Below, piece by piece: positions 27,239 through 36,865 of a DNA stretch of 64,000 nt (positions within the stretch are counted from its first letter, which is position 1; every line of letters starts with the position of its first letter). Origin of the DNA: GCA-2697345 sp002697345 (GTDB lineage Bacteria; Pseudomonadota; Alphaproteobacteria; Rhodobacterales; Rhodobacteraceae). The stretch is from positions 682,001 to 746,000 of the forward strand of contig CALSNB010000001.1 of assembly GCA_943787605.1 (NCBI GenBank). The letters run 5' to 3'. Made by a program: the position numbers and the translations under genes. A model generated the notes under the pieces. That model saw nothing but the letters and a program-made list of their open reading frames with translations. It did not search any database and was not told where the DNA came from.

Positions 27239-28645
27239 ATGGGAAATACACCCACTGAAATTGTAACTCGCTTTGCTCCCTCCCCTACAGGTGATTTACA
27301 TATTGGAAGTGCTAGGACTGCTCTTTTCAATTGGTTACTAGCCAGGAGACATGGAGGTAAATTTTTATTACGCATAGAAGATACAGACTTTGAAAGATCC
27401 ACACCAGAAGCTACAAAATCAATACTTTCTGGCCTTAGTTGGTTGGGTATAGACTGGGATGGTGAGCCAACTAGTCAACGTTCACTTCAAGCACGTCATA
27501 AGCAGATAGCAACTCAGTTACTTAACACTAATAAAGCTTATAAGTGTTTCTCCACCCAAGAAGAAATTCAAAAAAATAGAGAGAGTGCAAAAGAATCCGG
27601 TGACTCAACACTTTTTAAATCACCTTGGAGGAATGCAAACAAAGACCAGTACCCAAATAAACCATACTCTGTGAGATTGAGAACCCCTGAGCATCAGATC
27701 TTAAAAATTAATGATAAAGTTCAAGGAGAAGTTAGTTGGAGCAATAATCAGATCGATGACATGATCCTCTTAAGGTCTGATGGCACCCCTACATATATGT
27801 TAGCTGTTGTTGTAGACGATCATGACATGGGTGTTACTCATATTATCAGAGGTGACGATCATCTATCAAATGCAGGCCGTCAAAAACTAATTTATCAAGC
27901 ATTAGACTGGCCTGTACCTATTTTTGCTCATATCCCACTTATTCATGGAGAGGATGGGAAAAAGCTTAGTAAAAGGCACGGAGCTTTAGATATTAAAAGT
28001 TATGCAGAAATGGGGTACATACCCGAGGGGGTAATCAATTACCTTTGTAGGCTGGGGTGGAGTCACGGCGATGATGAAATTTTCTCAACTAGTCAGGCAA
28101 AGTTATGGTTTAACTTAGAGAATATTGGAAAAGGTCCTGCAAGGTTAGATTTAAAGAAAATGGAGTTTGTAAACAAACAACACATGTCTAAAGCTCCATA
28201 CAAAATGATTGAAAAATATTTTGATCAATACTTAAAAAATATAGGCGAGGATGCATTAAGTACATCGCAAAAATTATTGTTAAATAGCTCTTTTGACTTC
28301 CTTAAGATCAAAATCAAAACATTCTGTGATCTTCTTGAACAAATAACATTTATTAAAGTGAATAGACCCATTTTAATAAATGATGAAAAATTAAACAGTT
28401 TAATCATTAATAATAAAAAATTACTTAAAGATTTGACGCCACTTTTACAAAATGTTAAATGGACACGTGACGAACTAGAAACCTTACTTCTAGACTTCTC
28501 ATCGTCATATAATATTAAGTTTGGTGAACTTGCCCGCCCTATTAGGATAGTTTTATCTGGCAAATCGCACACACCAAGTATTATTGATATGATGACAGTT
28601 CTAGGTAGAGAGGAAACTCTCGCAAGGTTGTACGATTTTAGTTAA
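27239..28645 (+). CDS. gltX: Glutamyl-tRNA synthetase
   Basis: Charges tRNA-Glu (and perhaps tRNA-Gln in this group). 468 residues from ATG 27239; a GTG at 27212 would add nine residues and cannot be excluded. Seen: TRFAPSPTGDLHIGSART with the HIGH-type motif, LRIEDTDFERS, MGVTHIIRGDDHLSN, and the KMSKS-type KKLSKRHGALDI. The C-terminal half is the anticodon-binding domain and is less conserved. Followed by gltA after 60 bases. Confidence 0.96.
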   Translation: MGNTPTEIVTRFAPSPTGDLHIGSARTALFNWLLARRHGGKFLLRIEDTDFERSTPEATKSILSGLSWLGIDWDGEPTSQRSLQARHKQIATQLLNTNKAYKCFSTQEEIQKNRESAKESGDSTLFKSPWRNANKDQYPNKPYSVRLRTPEHQILKINDKVQGEVSWSNNQIDDMILLRSDGTPTYMLAVVVDDHDMGVTHIIRGDDHLSNAGRQKLIYQALDWPVPIFAHIPLIHGEDGKKLSKRHGALDIKSYAEMGYIPEGVINYLCRLGWSHGDDEIFSTSQAKLWFNLENIGKGPARLDLKKMEFVNKQHMSKAPYKMIEKYFDQYLKNIGEDALSTSQKLLLNSSFDFLKIKIKTFCDLLEQITFIKVNRPILINDEKLNSLIINNKKLLKDLTPLLQNVKWTRDELETLLLDFSSSYNIKFGELARPIRIVLSGKSHTPSIIDMMTVLGREETLARLYDFS

Positions 28646-28705
28646 TAATAATTAAGATACTATTATTTTTGAAATATAGCTTTTTAGTAATTAAGAGGAA
28701 TAAAC

Positions 28706-29995
28706 ATGTCAGGTAAGACAGCAAAATTAGTAATTGGGTCTAAAGAAGTTGAACTCCCTATACACTCACCGACTGCCGGACCAGATGTTATTGATATCAG
28801 TCAATTATATGCAAAAGGGGACGTCTTTACATATGACCCCGGGTATACGTCAACAGCCTCTTGTGATAGCACCATTACTTTTATTGATGGTGAAGAGGGA
28901 ATACTCTTACACAGAGGCTACCCGATCGAACAGTTGTCCTCAAAATCACATTTTCTAGAAGTTTGCTACCTACTACTCTACGGTGGATTACCTAATGTTG
29001 CAGAGCTGAATGATTTTGAAACACGAGTCACACGCCATACTATGTTACATGAACAGATGATGAACTTTTTTAGAGGTTTCAGGAGAGACGCTCACCCTAT
29101 GGCAGTAATGACTGGAGTGGTCGGCGCAATGTCTGCATTTTATCATGACTCGATTGATGTTAACGACCCCTGGCAGCGTGAAGTGGCTTCTATTCGATTG
29201 ATTGCAAAGATGCCAACAATTGCGGCAATGGCATTTAAGTATAATACCGGTCAACCGTTTGTTTATCCAAGAAATGATCTAGACTATGCATCAAATTTTT
29301 TGAGAATGTGTTTTGCTGTCCCTGCCGAAGATTATGAGGTCAACCCAATACTGTCGCGTGCTATGGATAGAATATTCACATTACATGCAGATCATGAACA
29401 AAATGCTTCTACATCCACTGTAAGATTAGCTTCCTCATCGGGAGCAAATCCATTTGCGTGTATAGCAGCTGGTATCGCATGCCTGTGGGGCCCTGCTCAC
29501 GGTGGAGCTAATCAAGCTTGTCTTGAAATGTTAGAAGAAATTGGCACTGTAGACAAAATTCCAGAATTCATAGAGCGAGCAAAAGATAAAAATGATCCAT
29601 TTAGATTAATGGGCTTTGGGCATCGTGTATATAAAAATCGCGATCCACGTGCCACTGTCCTCAAAGAGTCCGCAGACGAAGTATTAGAATTACTAGGGGT
29701 GGAAAATAATTCAATTCTACAAGTGGCAAAGAAACTTGAGGAAACAGCTTTAGCAGATGAATATTTCATCGAGAAAAAACTTTTTCCTAACGTAGATTTT
29801 TACTCAGGGATTATTTTAGAAGCGATGGGATTCCCCACATCCATGTTTACCCCAATATTTGCTGTTTCAAGAACTATCGGATGGGTTTCTCAGTGGAAAG
29901 AAATGATTACTGATCCTAAAATGAAAATAGGTAGACCGCGTCAACTATATATTGGAGAGACAAAAAGGGATTATGTGGATATAGGTGACCGGTAA
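28706..29995 (+). CDS. gltA: Citrate synthase
   Basis: First step of the TCA cycle: oxaloacetate plus acetyl-CoA to citrate. 429 residues, the hexameric bacterial type. Seen: TFIDGEEGILLHRGYPIE near residue 58, LHADHEQNASTSTVRLASSS with a catalytic His, GPAHGGANQACLEML, MGFGHRVYKNRDPRA with another, and FYSGIILEAMGFP with the catalytic Asp region. AAGAGGAA site before ATG. Converges with the enoyl-CoA hydratase gene, only 7 bases apart. Confidence 0.97.
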   Translation: MSGKTAKLVIGSKEVELPIHSPTAGPDVIDISQLYAKGDVFTYDPGYTSTASCDSTITFIDGEEGILLHRGYPIEQLSSKSHFLEVCYLLLYGGLPNVAELNDFETRVTRHTMLHEQMMNFFRGFRRDAHPMAVMTGVVGAMSAFYHDSIDVNDPWQREVASIRLIAKMPTIAAMAFKYNTGQPFVYPRNDLDYASNFLRMCFAVPAEDYEVNPILSRAMDRIFTLHADHEQNASTSTVRLASSSGANPFACIAAGIACLWGPAHGGANQACLEMLEEIGTVDKIPEFIERAKDKNDPFRLMGFGHRVYKNRDPRATVLKESADEVLELLGVENNSILQVAKKLEETALADEYFIEKKLFPNVDFYSGIILEAMGFPTSMFTPIFAVSRTIGWVSQWKEMITDPKMKIGRPRQLYIGETKRDYVDIGDR

Positions 29996-30002
29996 ATAAC
30001 CA

Positions 30003-30779
30003 TTATCTTCCCTCAAAATTGGGATTCCTTTTATCCAAAAAGGCTAACACCCCCTCTTTAAAATCATAAGTTTTACCGCATTCACCTTGAAGATTTGCTT
30101 CAAGCTTAAGCTGTTCTTCCAATGTGTTATTAAAACTTTCTTTTATAGCTTTTTTTGCCCTAATAAACGCCTGAGTTGGTCCATTCGCTAAATAAACGGC
30201 TCTTTCTGTCCATTGAGAAGCAAAAAGTTCATCATTAACGCATTCCCAAATTAATCCAATAAGGCTTGCTTCTTTAGCAGAAATTTTTTCTGCAAAAAAT
30301 GCTGCGCCAATTGATTTAGCTAAACCAATCTTTCTTGGTAAAAAGTAAGAGCCACCCGCATCTGGTATTAAACCAATTTTTGAAAAAGCTTGAATAAAAC
30401 TAGCAGACTCTGTTGCAATAACAACATCAGCACATAATGCTAAGTTTGCACCTGCACCGGCTGCTACGCCATTTACGGCTGCAATAGTTGGTATCTCGCA
30501 CTCATAAATAGCTTTAAGCATCGGCTCATACTCATCTCTAAGTGTCTTCTTTAAGTCTATATCCGAAAGACTGCTCCTGTCTCCAAGATCTTGGCCAGAA
30601 CAAAAAGCCCGCCCCTCACCAGTTATTACAAGGCACCGAGCCCTAGTTTCTGAGTATTTCACCGCATGAAGAATTTCAGCCCGCATCTGTGAGTTAAGGG
30701 CATTTAAAACTGCTGGTCTTGTGAATTTAATAATTGCTAAATTATCTTCAATTATCAAATCTAAAGTTTTATATTCCAT
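30003..30779 (-). CDS. Enoyl-CoA hydratase/isomerase family protein (PaaG-like)
   Basis: Crotonase-fold protein of 258 residues. Seen: oxyanion segment AFCSGQDLGDRS, AAVNGVAAGAGANLALCADVV, and FSKIGLIPDAGGSYFLPRKIG with Asp at the position used by PaaG-type isomerases. PaaG acts on ring-epoxide CoA in phenylacetate breakdown, but no other paa gene is in the window, so the substrate is open. It lies 52 bases after ccmE and may be cotranscribed with argC-ccmE. Confidence 0.85.
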   Translation of the reverse strand: MEYKTLDLIIEDNLAIIKFTRPAVLNALNSQMRAEILHAVKYSETRARCLVITGEGRAFCSGQDLGDRSSLSDIDLKKTLRDEYEPMLKAIYECEIPTIAAVNGVAAGAGANLALCADVVIATESASFIQAFSKIGLIPDAGGSYFLPRKIGLAKSIGAAFFAEKISAKEASLIGLIWECVNDELFASQWTERAVYLANGPTQAFIRAKKAIKESFNNTLEEQLKLEANLQGECGKTYDFKEGVLAFLDKRNPNFEGR

Positions 30780-30831
30780 AACTTACTAGCTCCTTTTCTT
30801 TAATTAATTAATGGTACAAAAATAGTAATAT

Positions 30832-31278
30832 CTAATTTGAATTTGGAACCTTATAAACACCTTGTTTTTTTAGTGTATCTATTACTTCAATGGGCATGTA
30901 TTTTTCATCATGTTTAGCCAAGATTTCGTTTGCTTCGAATATACCTTCAACAAAATACCCACTACCTATCACACCCTGGTTTTCTGAGAATAAATCAGGC
31001 AGTATGCCACGGTATCTAACTTCAATACTTTTATTTTGGTCTGTTACTAAGAAGCTAATTTCACCATCTGCTTTCATCTTAATAGAGCCTCCTTCAACCA
31101 GACCACCAACCCTAATTAGTTGGTCAGACCTAGGCGGTGAACTAGTTAATTCAGTCGGAGACTTGAAGTAACTTATACCTTCGCGTAGTCCATATCCAAT
31201 CAATACGGAAGCAATAAGTAGTGATCCCAATAAGATAATTATAACCTGAATTCTTCTTCGTTTTTCTAGACTGCGCAT
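30832..31278 (-). CDS. ccmE: Cytochrome c-type biogenesis heme chaperone CcmE
   Basis: Binds heme covalently in the periplasm and hands it to apocytochrome c (Ccm system I). 148 residues. Seen: an N-terminal membrane anchor (VIIILLGSLLIASVLIGYGL, about 12-31), an OB-fold body with IRVGGLVEGGSI and YRGILPDLFSENQGVI, and the heme-attachment motif LAKHDEKYMP with its His. It starts 10 bases after the argC stop; argC beside ccm genes is usual in Rhodobacterales. Confidence 0.95.
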   Translation of the reverse strand: MRSLEKRRRIQVIIILLGSLLIASVLIGYGLREGISYFKSPTELTSSPPRSDQLIRVGGLVEGGSIKMKADGEISFLVTDQNKSIEVRYRGILPDLFSENQGVIGSGYFVEGIFEANEILAKHDEKYMPIEVIDTLKKQGVYKVPNSN

Positions 31279-31288
31279 TATTAATTTT

Positions 31289-32320
31289 TCACGGAAACAA
31301 TGGGACCAAATCTAACCCTAAACTCTCCTCTAGACCTAACATTAAGTTTGCATTTTGCAATGCCTGGCCTGAGGAACCTTTAGTCAGATTATCAATTGCG
31401 ACAATTACTATCGCTCGGCCCTTAATTCGGTCTGCAGACACCCCAATTTTAACAAGATTTGACCCTCTAACATGATGGGTTGAGGGAAAATCCCCTATTG
31501 ATGGAAGAACTTTTACGAAATGTTCATTTAGGTAAGTATCACTTAAAACCTTGTGAATTTCTATTGGGCTCCCCTTTACGTAAATAGTTGCGAGTATACC
31601 TCTGTTTATAGGTACTAAGTGTGGAGTAAATTGAATTTTAACAGGTGTTCCAGCCACTTTGGATAACTCTTGATCAAACTCTGCTAAATGTCTGTGCGTT
31701 CCTCCTATCGAGTATGGATGCAATCCCTCCGAAAGTTCAGCATGAAGAAGGTTCTCTTTAAGAGCCCTGCCAGCACCACTAACCCCCGCCTTTAAATCAA
31801 TAATTATATTTTCTAAATCAATAACCTTCGACTCTATTAGTGGTCGAAGCGCGTATTGGCCAGCCGCTGCATTGCATCCAGTTCCAGCAACCAAGCGAGC
31901 TGATATTATTTCGTCTCGATAAAACTCAGTTAAGCCGTATACAAATTCTTTTTGTAAATCTTTCGCTATATGCGTAGAACCATACCATCTTTTATATTCT
32001 TCAGGATCGCTAAGTCTGAAATCTGCACTTAAATCAATTACTTTTAAGTTGTTAGGCAGCTTTTTTATTACGGCTTGTGAAGTTTGATGAGGTAACGCAC
32101 AAAAACATAAATCTAATTTTGAAAAATCAATCTGATCAATTTTTACTAATTTTGGTAAATTATGAAAGCTTAAATGTGGAAAAACTTCTGAAAGAGACAA
32201 ACCAGCTTTTCTATCAGCACTTAACGCTGTAATTTTTAATTTTGGATGATTGATTACTAGACGAATTAGTTCAGCGCCCGTGTAACCAGAAGCACCTAAA
32301 ATTCCTACTGAAAAACTCAT
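31289..32320 (-). CDS. argC: N-acetyl-gamma-glutamyl-phosphate reductase
   Basis: Third step of arginine synthesis, an NADPH-dependent reduction to the semialdehyde. 343 residues from ATG 32320, chosen over a TTG at 32335 because AGGA lies seven bases upstream and the family starts right before VGILGASGYTGAEL. Seen: FCALPHQTSQAVI, VIDLSADFRL, the catalytic Cys in VAGTGCNAAAGQYAL, and GVSGAGRAL. Downstream ccmE follows on the same strand. Confidence 0.95.
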   Translation of the reverse strand: MSFSVGILGASGYTGAELIRLVINHPKLKITALSADRKAGLSLSEVFPHLSFHNLPKLVKIDQIDFSKLDLCFCALPHQTSQAVIKKLPNNLKVIDLSADFRLSDPEEYKRWYGSTHIAKDLQKEFVYGLTEFYRDEIISARLVAGTGCNAAAGQYALRPLIESKVIDLENIIIDLKAGVSGAGRALKENLLHAELSEGLHPYSIGGTHRHLAEFDQELSKVAGTPVKIQFTPHLVPINRGILATIYVKGSPIEIHKVLSDTYLNEHFVKVLPSIGDFPSTHHVRGSNLVKIGVSADRIKGRAIVIVAIDNLTKGSSGQALQNANLMLGLEESLGLDLVPLFP

Positions 32321-32446
32321 TGCGTGTCCTATCAATTAACATCAAAAGATATCATCTCCTATAATTTACAATATAGAGAATTAAAAGACGTTGATGTATT
32401 TTAGTAATCTTAATATACCCTTACTATTAATGCAGGAAAGGACAGT

Positions 32447-32926
32447 ATGAACTTAAAGTCCGAATTTTTAGATGCAATGAGTAAGTTAATTTCTTCAGTT
32501 CATATAGTGACAACTGACGGGAGTTTTGGAAAAGCTGGGGCAACAGTTTCTTCAGTAACCAGTGTTTCTGTCGATAGTAATAGTCCAATAATCTTATGTT
32601 GTTTACATAAGGATTCAACCGCCGCACCACTAATTATAAAAAATGAATGTTTTTGCATTAACACTTTAAAAAATAATCAAAAGGAAGTTGCAGATGTCTT
32701 TTCTACTCGTGTGAGTGATAACACTGACAGTAAATTTCAAGTGTCAATATTCGAAAGTTTAACTACTGGTGCACCTGTTCTTTCGGACTGTCTTATCTCC
32801 CTTGACTGCAGATTATTATCTTCTGAATTAATTGGAACTCATCACGTACTTATAGGTGAAGTTCAAAATTTAAAAACACAGCCTGGTTTGCCCTTATTAT
32901 ATGGTAACAGAGGTTACGTTTCCTAG
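32447..32926 (+). CDS. Flavin reductase-like (HpaC/FMN-binding split barrel) protein
   Basis: 159 residues matching the flavin reductase domain, which supplies reduced FMN or FAD to a partner monooxygenase. Seen: VHIVTTDGSFGKAGATVSSV, SPIILCCLHKDSTAAPLI, and CFCINTLKNNQKEVADVFS, with a C-terminal HHVLIGEV before the end. GGAAAGGA site before ATG. No monooxygenase partner is adjacent, so its role is open. Divergent from argC and upstream of mazG. Confidence 0.85.
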   Translation: MNLKSEFLDAMSKLISSVHIVTTDGSFGKAGATVSSVTSVSVDSNSPIILCCLHKDSTAAPLIIKNECFCINTLKNNQKEVADVFSTRVSDNTDSKFQVSIFESLTTGAPVLSDCLISLDCRLLSSELIGTHHVLIGEVQNLKTQPGLPLLYGNRGYVS

Positions 32927-32963
32927 ATTATACTAACTAAACAAAATGCGATGGAGTTAAAAA

Positions 32964-33770
32964 ATGAAGAAGTCTAATACTTCTACTGAGCGATTAGATA
33001 AACTTCGAGAAATAGTTTCAGCTCTTCGAGATCCAGAAAATGGCTGCCCATGGGATATCGAACAGACGTTCTCTTCAATCGCTCCATACGCCATCGAAGA
33101 AGCATATGAAGTATTTGATGCCGTCTCAAAAGAAAACTGGGTTAATCTCGAAAATGAGTTAGGCGACTTACTATTGCAGACAGTATATCAGTCTCAAATT
33201 GCATCTGAGAAGGGCCTATTCGATCTGGACAGCGTAATAAGTAAGGTCTCCAGAAAAATGATAGACAGACACCCTCATGTCTTTGAAGAGAGTTCTCCTG
33301 ATCGAACAATCGATGAACAAATGGTTGAGTGGGAGTCGATAAAAGAAAAAGAGCGATCTATTGAGGCGGATAACGGAGCTCTTGCTGGAATAGCATTAGC
33401 ATTACCCGCTTTAACTAGAAGTTTTAAAATTCAACAAAGAGCATCTCGCGTTGGTTTTGATTGGAAGTCAATTAGTCCAGTTTACGACAAAATACTTGAA
33501 GAGATTGAAGAAATTAAAAATGCGTCAGTGAGTGAGACGGAAGTCGAGGTTAGAGAAGAGTTAGGAGATTTATTGTTTTCGGTAGTTAACCTTGCTAGGC
33601 ATTTATCTATTGAACCAGAAGACGCTCTTAGGAGAGCTAATCTTAAATTTATCAAGCGTTTTGATTACATTGAGAAGGCTGCTGCTGAAAAACTTCAAGA
33701 ACTTAACTCGATGAGCGATTCCCAGTGGGAAGGACAGTGGGAAGAAGCAAAAAAAAGTGAAAAGTGCTAA
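32964..33770 (+). CDS. mazG: Nucleoside triphosphate pyrophosphohydrolase MazG
   Basis: Hydrolyses nucleoside triphosphates to monophosphates, a housecleaning and stress role. 268 residues with two MazG domains. Seen: LRDPENGCPWDIEQTFSSIA, EEAYEVFDAV and ENELGDLLLQTVYQSQIA in the first domain (metal-binding Glu and Asp), and EEIEEIKNA with REELGDLLFSVVNLARHL in the second. GGAG site before ATG. Ends 168 bases before the iron transporter genes. Confidence 0.94.
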   Translation: MKKSNTSTERLDKLREIVSALRDPENGCPWDIEQTFSSIAPYAIEEAYEVFDAVSKENWVNLENELGDLLLQTVYQSQIASEKGLFDLDSVISKVSRKMIDRHPHVFEESSPDRTIDEQMVEWESIKEKERSIEADNGALAGIALALPALTRSFKIQQRASRVGFDWKSISPVYDKILEEIEEIKNASVSETEVEVREELGDLLFSVVNLARHLSIEPEDALRRANLKFIKRFDYIEKAAAEKLQELNSMSDSQWEGQWEEAKKSEKC

Positions 33771-33844
33771 TCTACCTTTTTTGAGTTTATGCTCATAGTT
33801 GTTTTTAACCTGACAAAAAAAATCGGGATTGACATTTACCTTTA

Positions 33845-33867
33845 TATCTGACTAAAACAGTCATATA
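33845..33867. promoter_or_regulatory. Candidate iron-responsive operator (TGA-N9-TCA) upstream of the iron-binding protein gene
   Basis: TGACT-aaaac-AGTCA at 33849-33863 has perfect 5-base arms, and outer bases extend the symmetry with one mismatch pair. TGA-N9-TCA is the IRO box pattern bound by RirA in alphaproteobacteria. A TTGACA at 33829-33834 would place the -10 region on top of the box, as expected for a repressor, and the site is about 75 bases before an iron-uptake gene. Confidence 0.5.
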
Positions 33868-33938
33868 AGACGAATAGTCACCTTAGATTAAAAGACAAAT
33901 AAACAAAAAATTGATTAGCCAACGTAAGGACAATACTG

Positions 33939-34955
33939 ATGTTAAAATTTAAAATTCTAACGTTATTTGCATTACTTATATCATCTATAAACTTTGCTAA
34001 CTCAGCTGAGGTAAATATTTACTCTCACCGTCAACCGTTTTTAATAAATCCATTTCTTGAAGCATTTAGCAATAAAACTGGTATAAAGACTAATGTCGTT
34101 TACTCATCTAAAGGATTAGCTCAAAGACTGAAAGCAGAAGGAAAAAATAGTCCTGCAGATGTAGTCTTAACCGTAGATATAGGCAGACTACACATTTACC
34201 ATGATATGGGTCTACTCGCATCTATTTCTTCACTTAAGCTTGATAAAAATATACCTTCACATCTAAAAAGTGTAGATAACACCTGGTTTGGCTTATCCAA
34301 ACGAGCACGTATAATAGTTACATCAAAGGAGAGGGTGCCAATTGGTTCTATAAAAAACATAGAAGACCTATCAGATCCACGCTGGAATAATAAGATATGT
34401 AGTCGACCTGGAAGTCATGTATATAATAGAGCTTTATTAGCCTCTGTAATTGCTGAGCATGGGATAGATGAGGCTGAAAAGTGGGCACAAGGTTTGGTGT
34501 CAAATTTAGCTAGACGACCACAAGGCAATGATAGAGCTCAAGTAAAAGCGATTTACTACGGTCAATGTGATATTGCGATAATAAACAACTACTACTTTGG
34601 AAAACTAAAATATTCCAAAGATCCTGATCAACGTGAATGGGCAAAATCATTAAACCTTATCTTTCCTAATCAAGCAAAAGGCGAACGTGGCGCTCATATA
34701 AATATATCTGGTGGCGGAGTTGCCAAGTACTCAAAAAATAAAGTGGGAGCAATCAAACTTTTGGAATTCTTGACGGGTGCCACTGCTCAAAAACTTTATG
34801 GGGATATAAATTTTGAATACCCCGTTAACCCAAGCATTAAGGCATCAGAAGAACTAGAATTATGGGGGTCCTTTAAAGAAGATAAATTACCTATCGAAAG
34901 AATTGCACAGTTATCGAGTGAAGCGCAAAAGATTATAGATCGGGTGGGCTGGTAG
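33939..34955 (+). CDS. Iron(III) ABC transporter, periplasmic binding protein (FbpA/FutA type)
   Basis: Captures ferric iron in the periplasm. 338 residues with a signal peptide (MLKFKILTLFALLISSINFANSA, about 1-23). Seen: VNIYSHRQPFLINPFLEAFS at the mature N-terminus, GLAQRLKAEG, PADVVLTVDIGRL and the paired tyrosines in INNYYFGKL expected to ligate iron. An AGGA site precedes the ATG, and a candidate IRO-type operator lies upstream. The permease follows after 257 bases. No ATPase gene is present. Confidence 0.93.
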   Translation: MLKFKILTLFALLISSINFANSAEVNIYSHRQPFLINPFLEAFSNKTGIKTNVVYSSKGLAQRLKAEGKNSPADVVLTVDIGRLHIYHDMGLLASISSLKLDKNIPSHLKSVDNTWFGLSKRARIIVTSKERVPIGSIKNIEDLSDPRWNNKICSRPGSHVYNRALLASVIAEHGIDEAEKWAQGLVSNLARRPQGNDRAQVKAIYYGQCDIAIINNYYFGKLKYSKDPDQREWAKSLNLIFPNQAKGERGAHINISGGGVAKYSKNKVGAIKLLEFLTGATAQKLYGDINFEYPVNPSIKASEELELWGSFKEDKLPIERIAQLSSEAQKIIDRVGW

Positions 34956-35135
34956 CTAAGTTGTATTATACTATTTCGTAATTTAGATAACAGAGCTAAG
35001 GAAACTGGTACACGGTTGGTAGACAGTTAATAAAAATTCCAGGGTTCAAATATTTTTAATGACGATGAACTGCAACAAATTTAAAGAGTGTGCTTAAATT
35101 AAATTAGTTCAAGCTTCCAGATTAACTAAAACTAT

Positions 35136-35165
35136 AATACTTAGTTAAGAGGTTGACTAAGTATT
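35136..35165 (+). repeat. Inverted repeat between iron-binding protein and permease genes
   Basis: AATACTTAGT at 35136-35145 and ACTAAGTATT at 35156-35165 are exact complements around a 10-base loop, 48 bases before the permease start. It could lower permease expression relative to the binding protein, a common need in ABC importers, or mark a separate promoter region. There is no clear U-tract. The remaining 34956-35135 region holds only a tRNA-like phrase that does not fold. Confidence 0.4.
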
Positions 35166-35212
35166 TCTAATTCCAACTATTAATTCAAATTTTAATCTGT
35201 TAATGGATTGCG

Positions 35213-36838
35213 ATGTTTTCTATAATAAATAAAACGGTTTTGTGGAAAATTTTAGTTTATTTTCTTTCAATTTTATTGCTGAGCCCCCTATTTTCTCTAA
35301 TTCTAATTAGCTTTGGCAATACTCAAGGTCTATGGTCTCACTTAGTAGAAACGGTCTTGGCTCGGTACGTAATCAATACATTACTCCTAATGTTAGGGGT
35401 AGCAGCATTTTCATCAGTATTTGGAATCGTTACAGCGTGGATTATTGCAAGGTATAAGTTCAGATTTTCTAAAGTAATTGATTTAATGATGCTACTACCA
35501 GCCGCCTGCCCCGCATACTTAGTTGCATATGCATATACTGACTTTTTTGAATATGCGGGTCCGGTTCAAGTTATATTACGAAATATAATGTCTTGGTCTG
35601 CACCATCGGAGTATTTTTTTCCTGAAATCAGATCCTTAGGTGGGGCGATTTTTGTTTTATCGTCTGTTTTATATCCCTATATTTATTTACTTGCTAGAAC
35701 TGCGTTTAGGCAAATTCCTGAAAGTCTTCTGGAAATCACAAGTCTATACAACAAAAGTTCTTTCTGGAGACTAGGTTTACCGATAGCCAGGCCAGCTATT
35801 GTCGCAGGTGTGGCACTGGTTTGTATGGAAGTTGTTTCTGATTTTGGTACAGTGGAGTATTTTTCTCTAGAGACCCTAACACTGGGGATATTTAATGTTT
35901 GGATAGGCATGAATAATATAACCGCCGCAGCTCAATTAGCGACCTTTAGTTTTATTTTCATAATTACATTATTAATTCTTGAAATAAAATCACGATCTGG
36001 AAGACGATTTAATGATACAAGTAGAAAACAAAGAAGACCTGAAATACTAGATTTAAAAGGAACTAAAGCCTTTTTTTGTTGCTTTATCTGCCTATTACCC
36101 GTTAGTTTTGGTTTTTTAATCCCTATTTCTATTCTTCTTTCTAATGCACTAGGTGGCCTCAATTGGCCTAGTATTCTAGAGAGTTTTGTAGTTTTAAAGA
36201 ATACCTTACTGGTTTCGTTTGTAGGTTCTATCACTGTAATGTTCATAGCAACACTATGTGTAACAGTATCAAAAATCACAGATGACAAGAAACTACAGGT
36301 TTTTTCGAAGCTATCTGCAACAGGTTACGCTTTTCCAGGCACTATCCTCGCCATAGGTGTTATAATTACAGTTGGTTATTTTGACAAAATATTTACATTA
36401 TTTAATATTACAAATTCAAACAGTACTTTTTATATTAGCGGAAGTTTATTTATTCTAATTTTTGCATATTTAATAAGGTTTTTAGCTGTTGGTTATGGTG
36501 CAATTTTATCAGGAATCGAAAAGACTTCTCCAAATCTAGTATGGGCGAGCAGAACTCTCGGAGTTAATTTTTCAGGGACTATTGCAAAGGTTACTCTCCC
36601 ATTAATAAGGCCTTCTATAATAGCAGGTGGGGTGTTAGTTTTTGTTGATATAATGAAGGAACTCCCCATGACACTTTTACTAAGACCTTTCAACTTTGAT
36701 ACATTAGCAACCCATACATATCAGTTTGCTCATGATGAACTAATGAGTGAGGCATCATTACCAGCTTTAATGATTGTCTTAGCGGGCTTGGTTCCAATTA
36801 TTTTTCTTAACAAAATACTCAGAAGTAATTACAAATAG
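35213..36838 (+). CDS. Iron(III) ABC transporter permease (FbpB type, fused double domain)
   Basis: Inner-membrane channel for ferric iron. 541 residues with about twelve hydrophobic segments in two similar halves. Seen: the ATPase-docking EAA-like loops EITSLYNKSSFWRLGLPIAR (first half) and ASRTLGVNFSGTIAKVTLP (second half), and DIMKELPMTLLLRPFNF near the end, a phrase typical of this family. The ATP-binding partner (FbpC) is not next to it; an IalB-like gene follows 27 bases later. Confidence 0.93.
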   Translation: MFSIINKTVLWKILVYFLSILLLSPLFSLILISFGNTQGLWSHLVETVLARYVINTLLLMLGVAAFSSVFGIVTAWIIARYKFRFSKVIDLMMLLPAACPAYLVAYAYTDFFEYAGPVQVILRNIMSWSAPSEYFFPEIRSLGGAIFVLSSVLYPYIYLLARTAFRQIPESLLEITSLYNKSSFWRLGLPIARPAIVAGVALVCMEVVSDFGTVEYFSLETLTLGIFNVWIGMNNITAAAQLATFSFIFIITLLILEIKSRSGRRFNDTSRKQRRPEILDLKGTKAFFCCFICLLPVSFGFLIPISILLSNALGGLNWPSILESFVVLKNTLLVSFVGSITVMFIATLCVTVSKITDDKKLQVFSKLSATGYAFPGTILAIGVIITVGYFDKIFTLFNITNSNSTFYISGSLFILIFAYLIRFLAVGYGAILSGIEKTSPNLVWASRTLGVNFSGTIAKVTLPLIRPSIIAGGVLVFVDIMKELPMTLLLRPFNFDTLATHTYQFAHDELMSEASLPALMIVLAGLVPIIFLNKILRSNYK

Positions 36839-36865
36839 TCATTATAACACTATTGGAAGTATAAA

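Noticed and set aside
34993..35060. tRNA-like phrase in the fbpA-fbpB gap (ttggtagacag followed by gggttcaaat)
   Set aside because: It resembles the D- and T-loop phrases of a leucine tRNA, but no acceptor stem or anticodon arm can be paired, and the spacing is wrong. At most a decayed relic.
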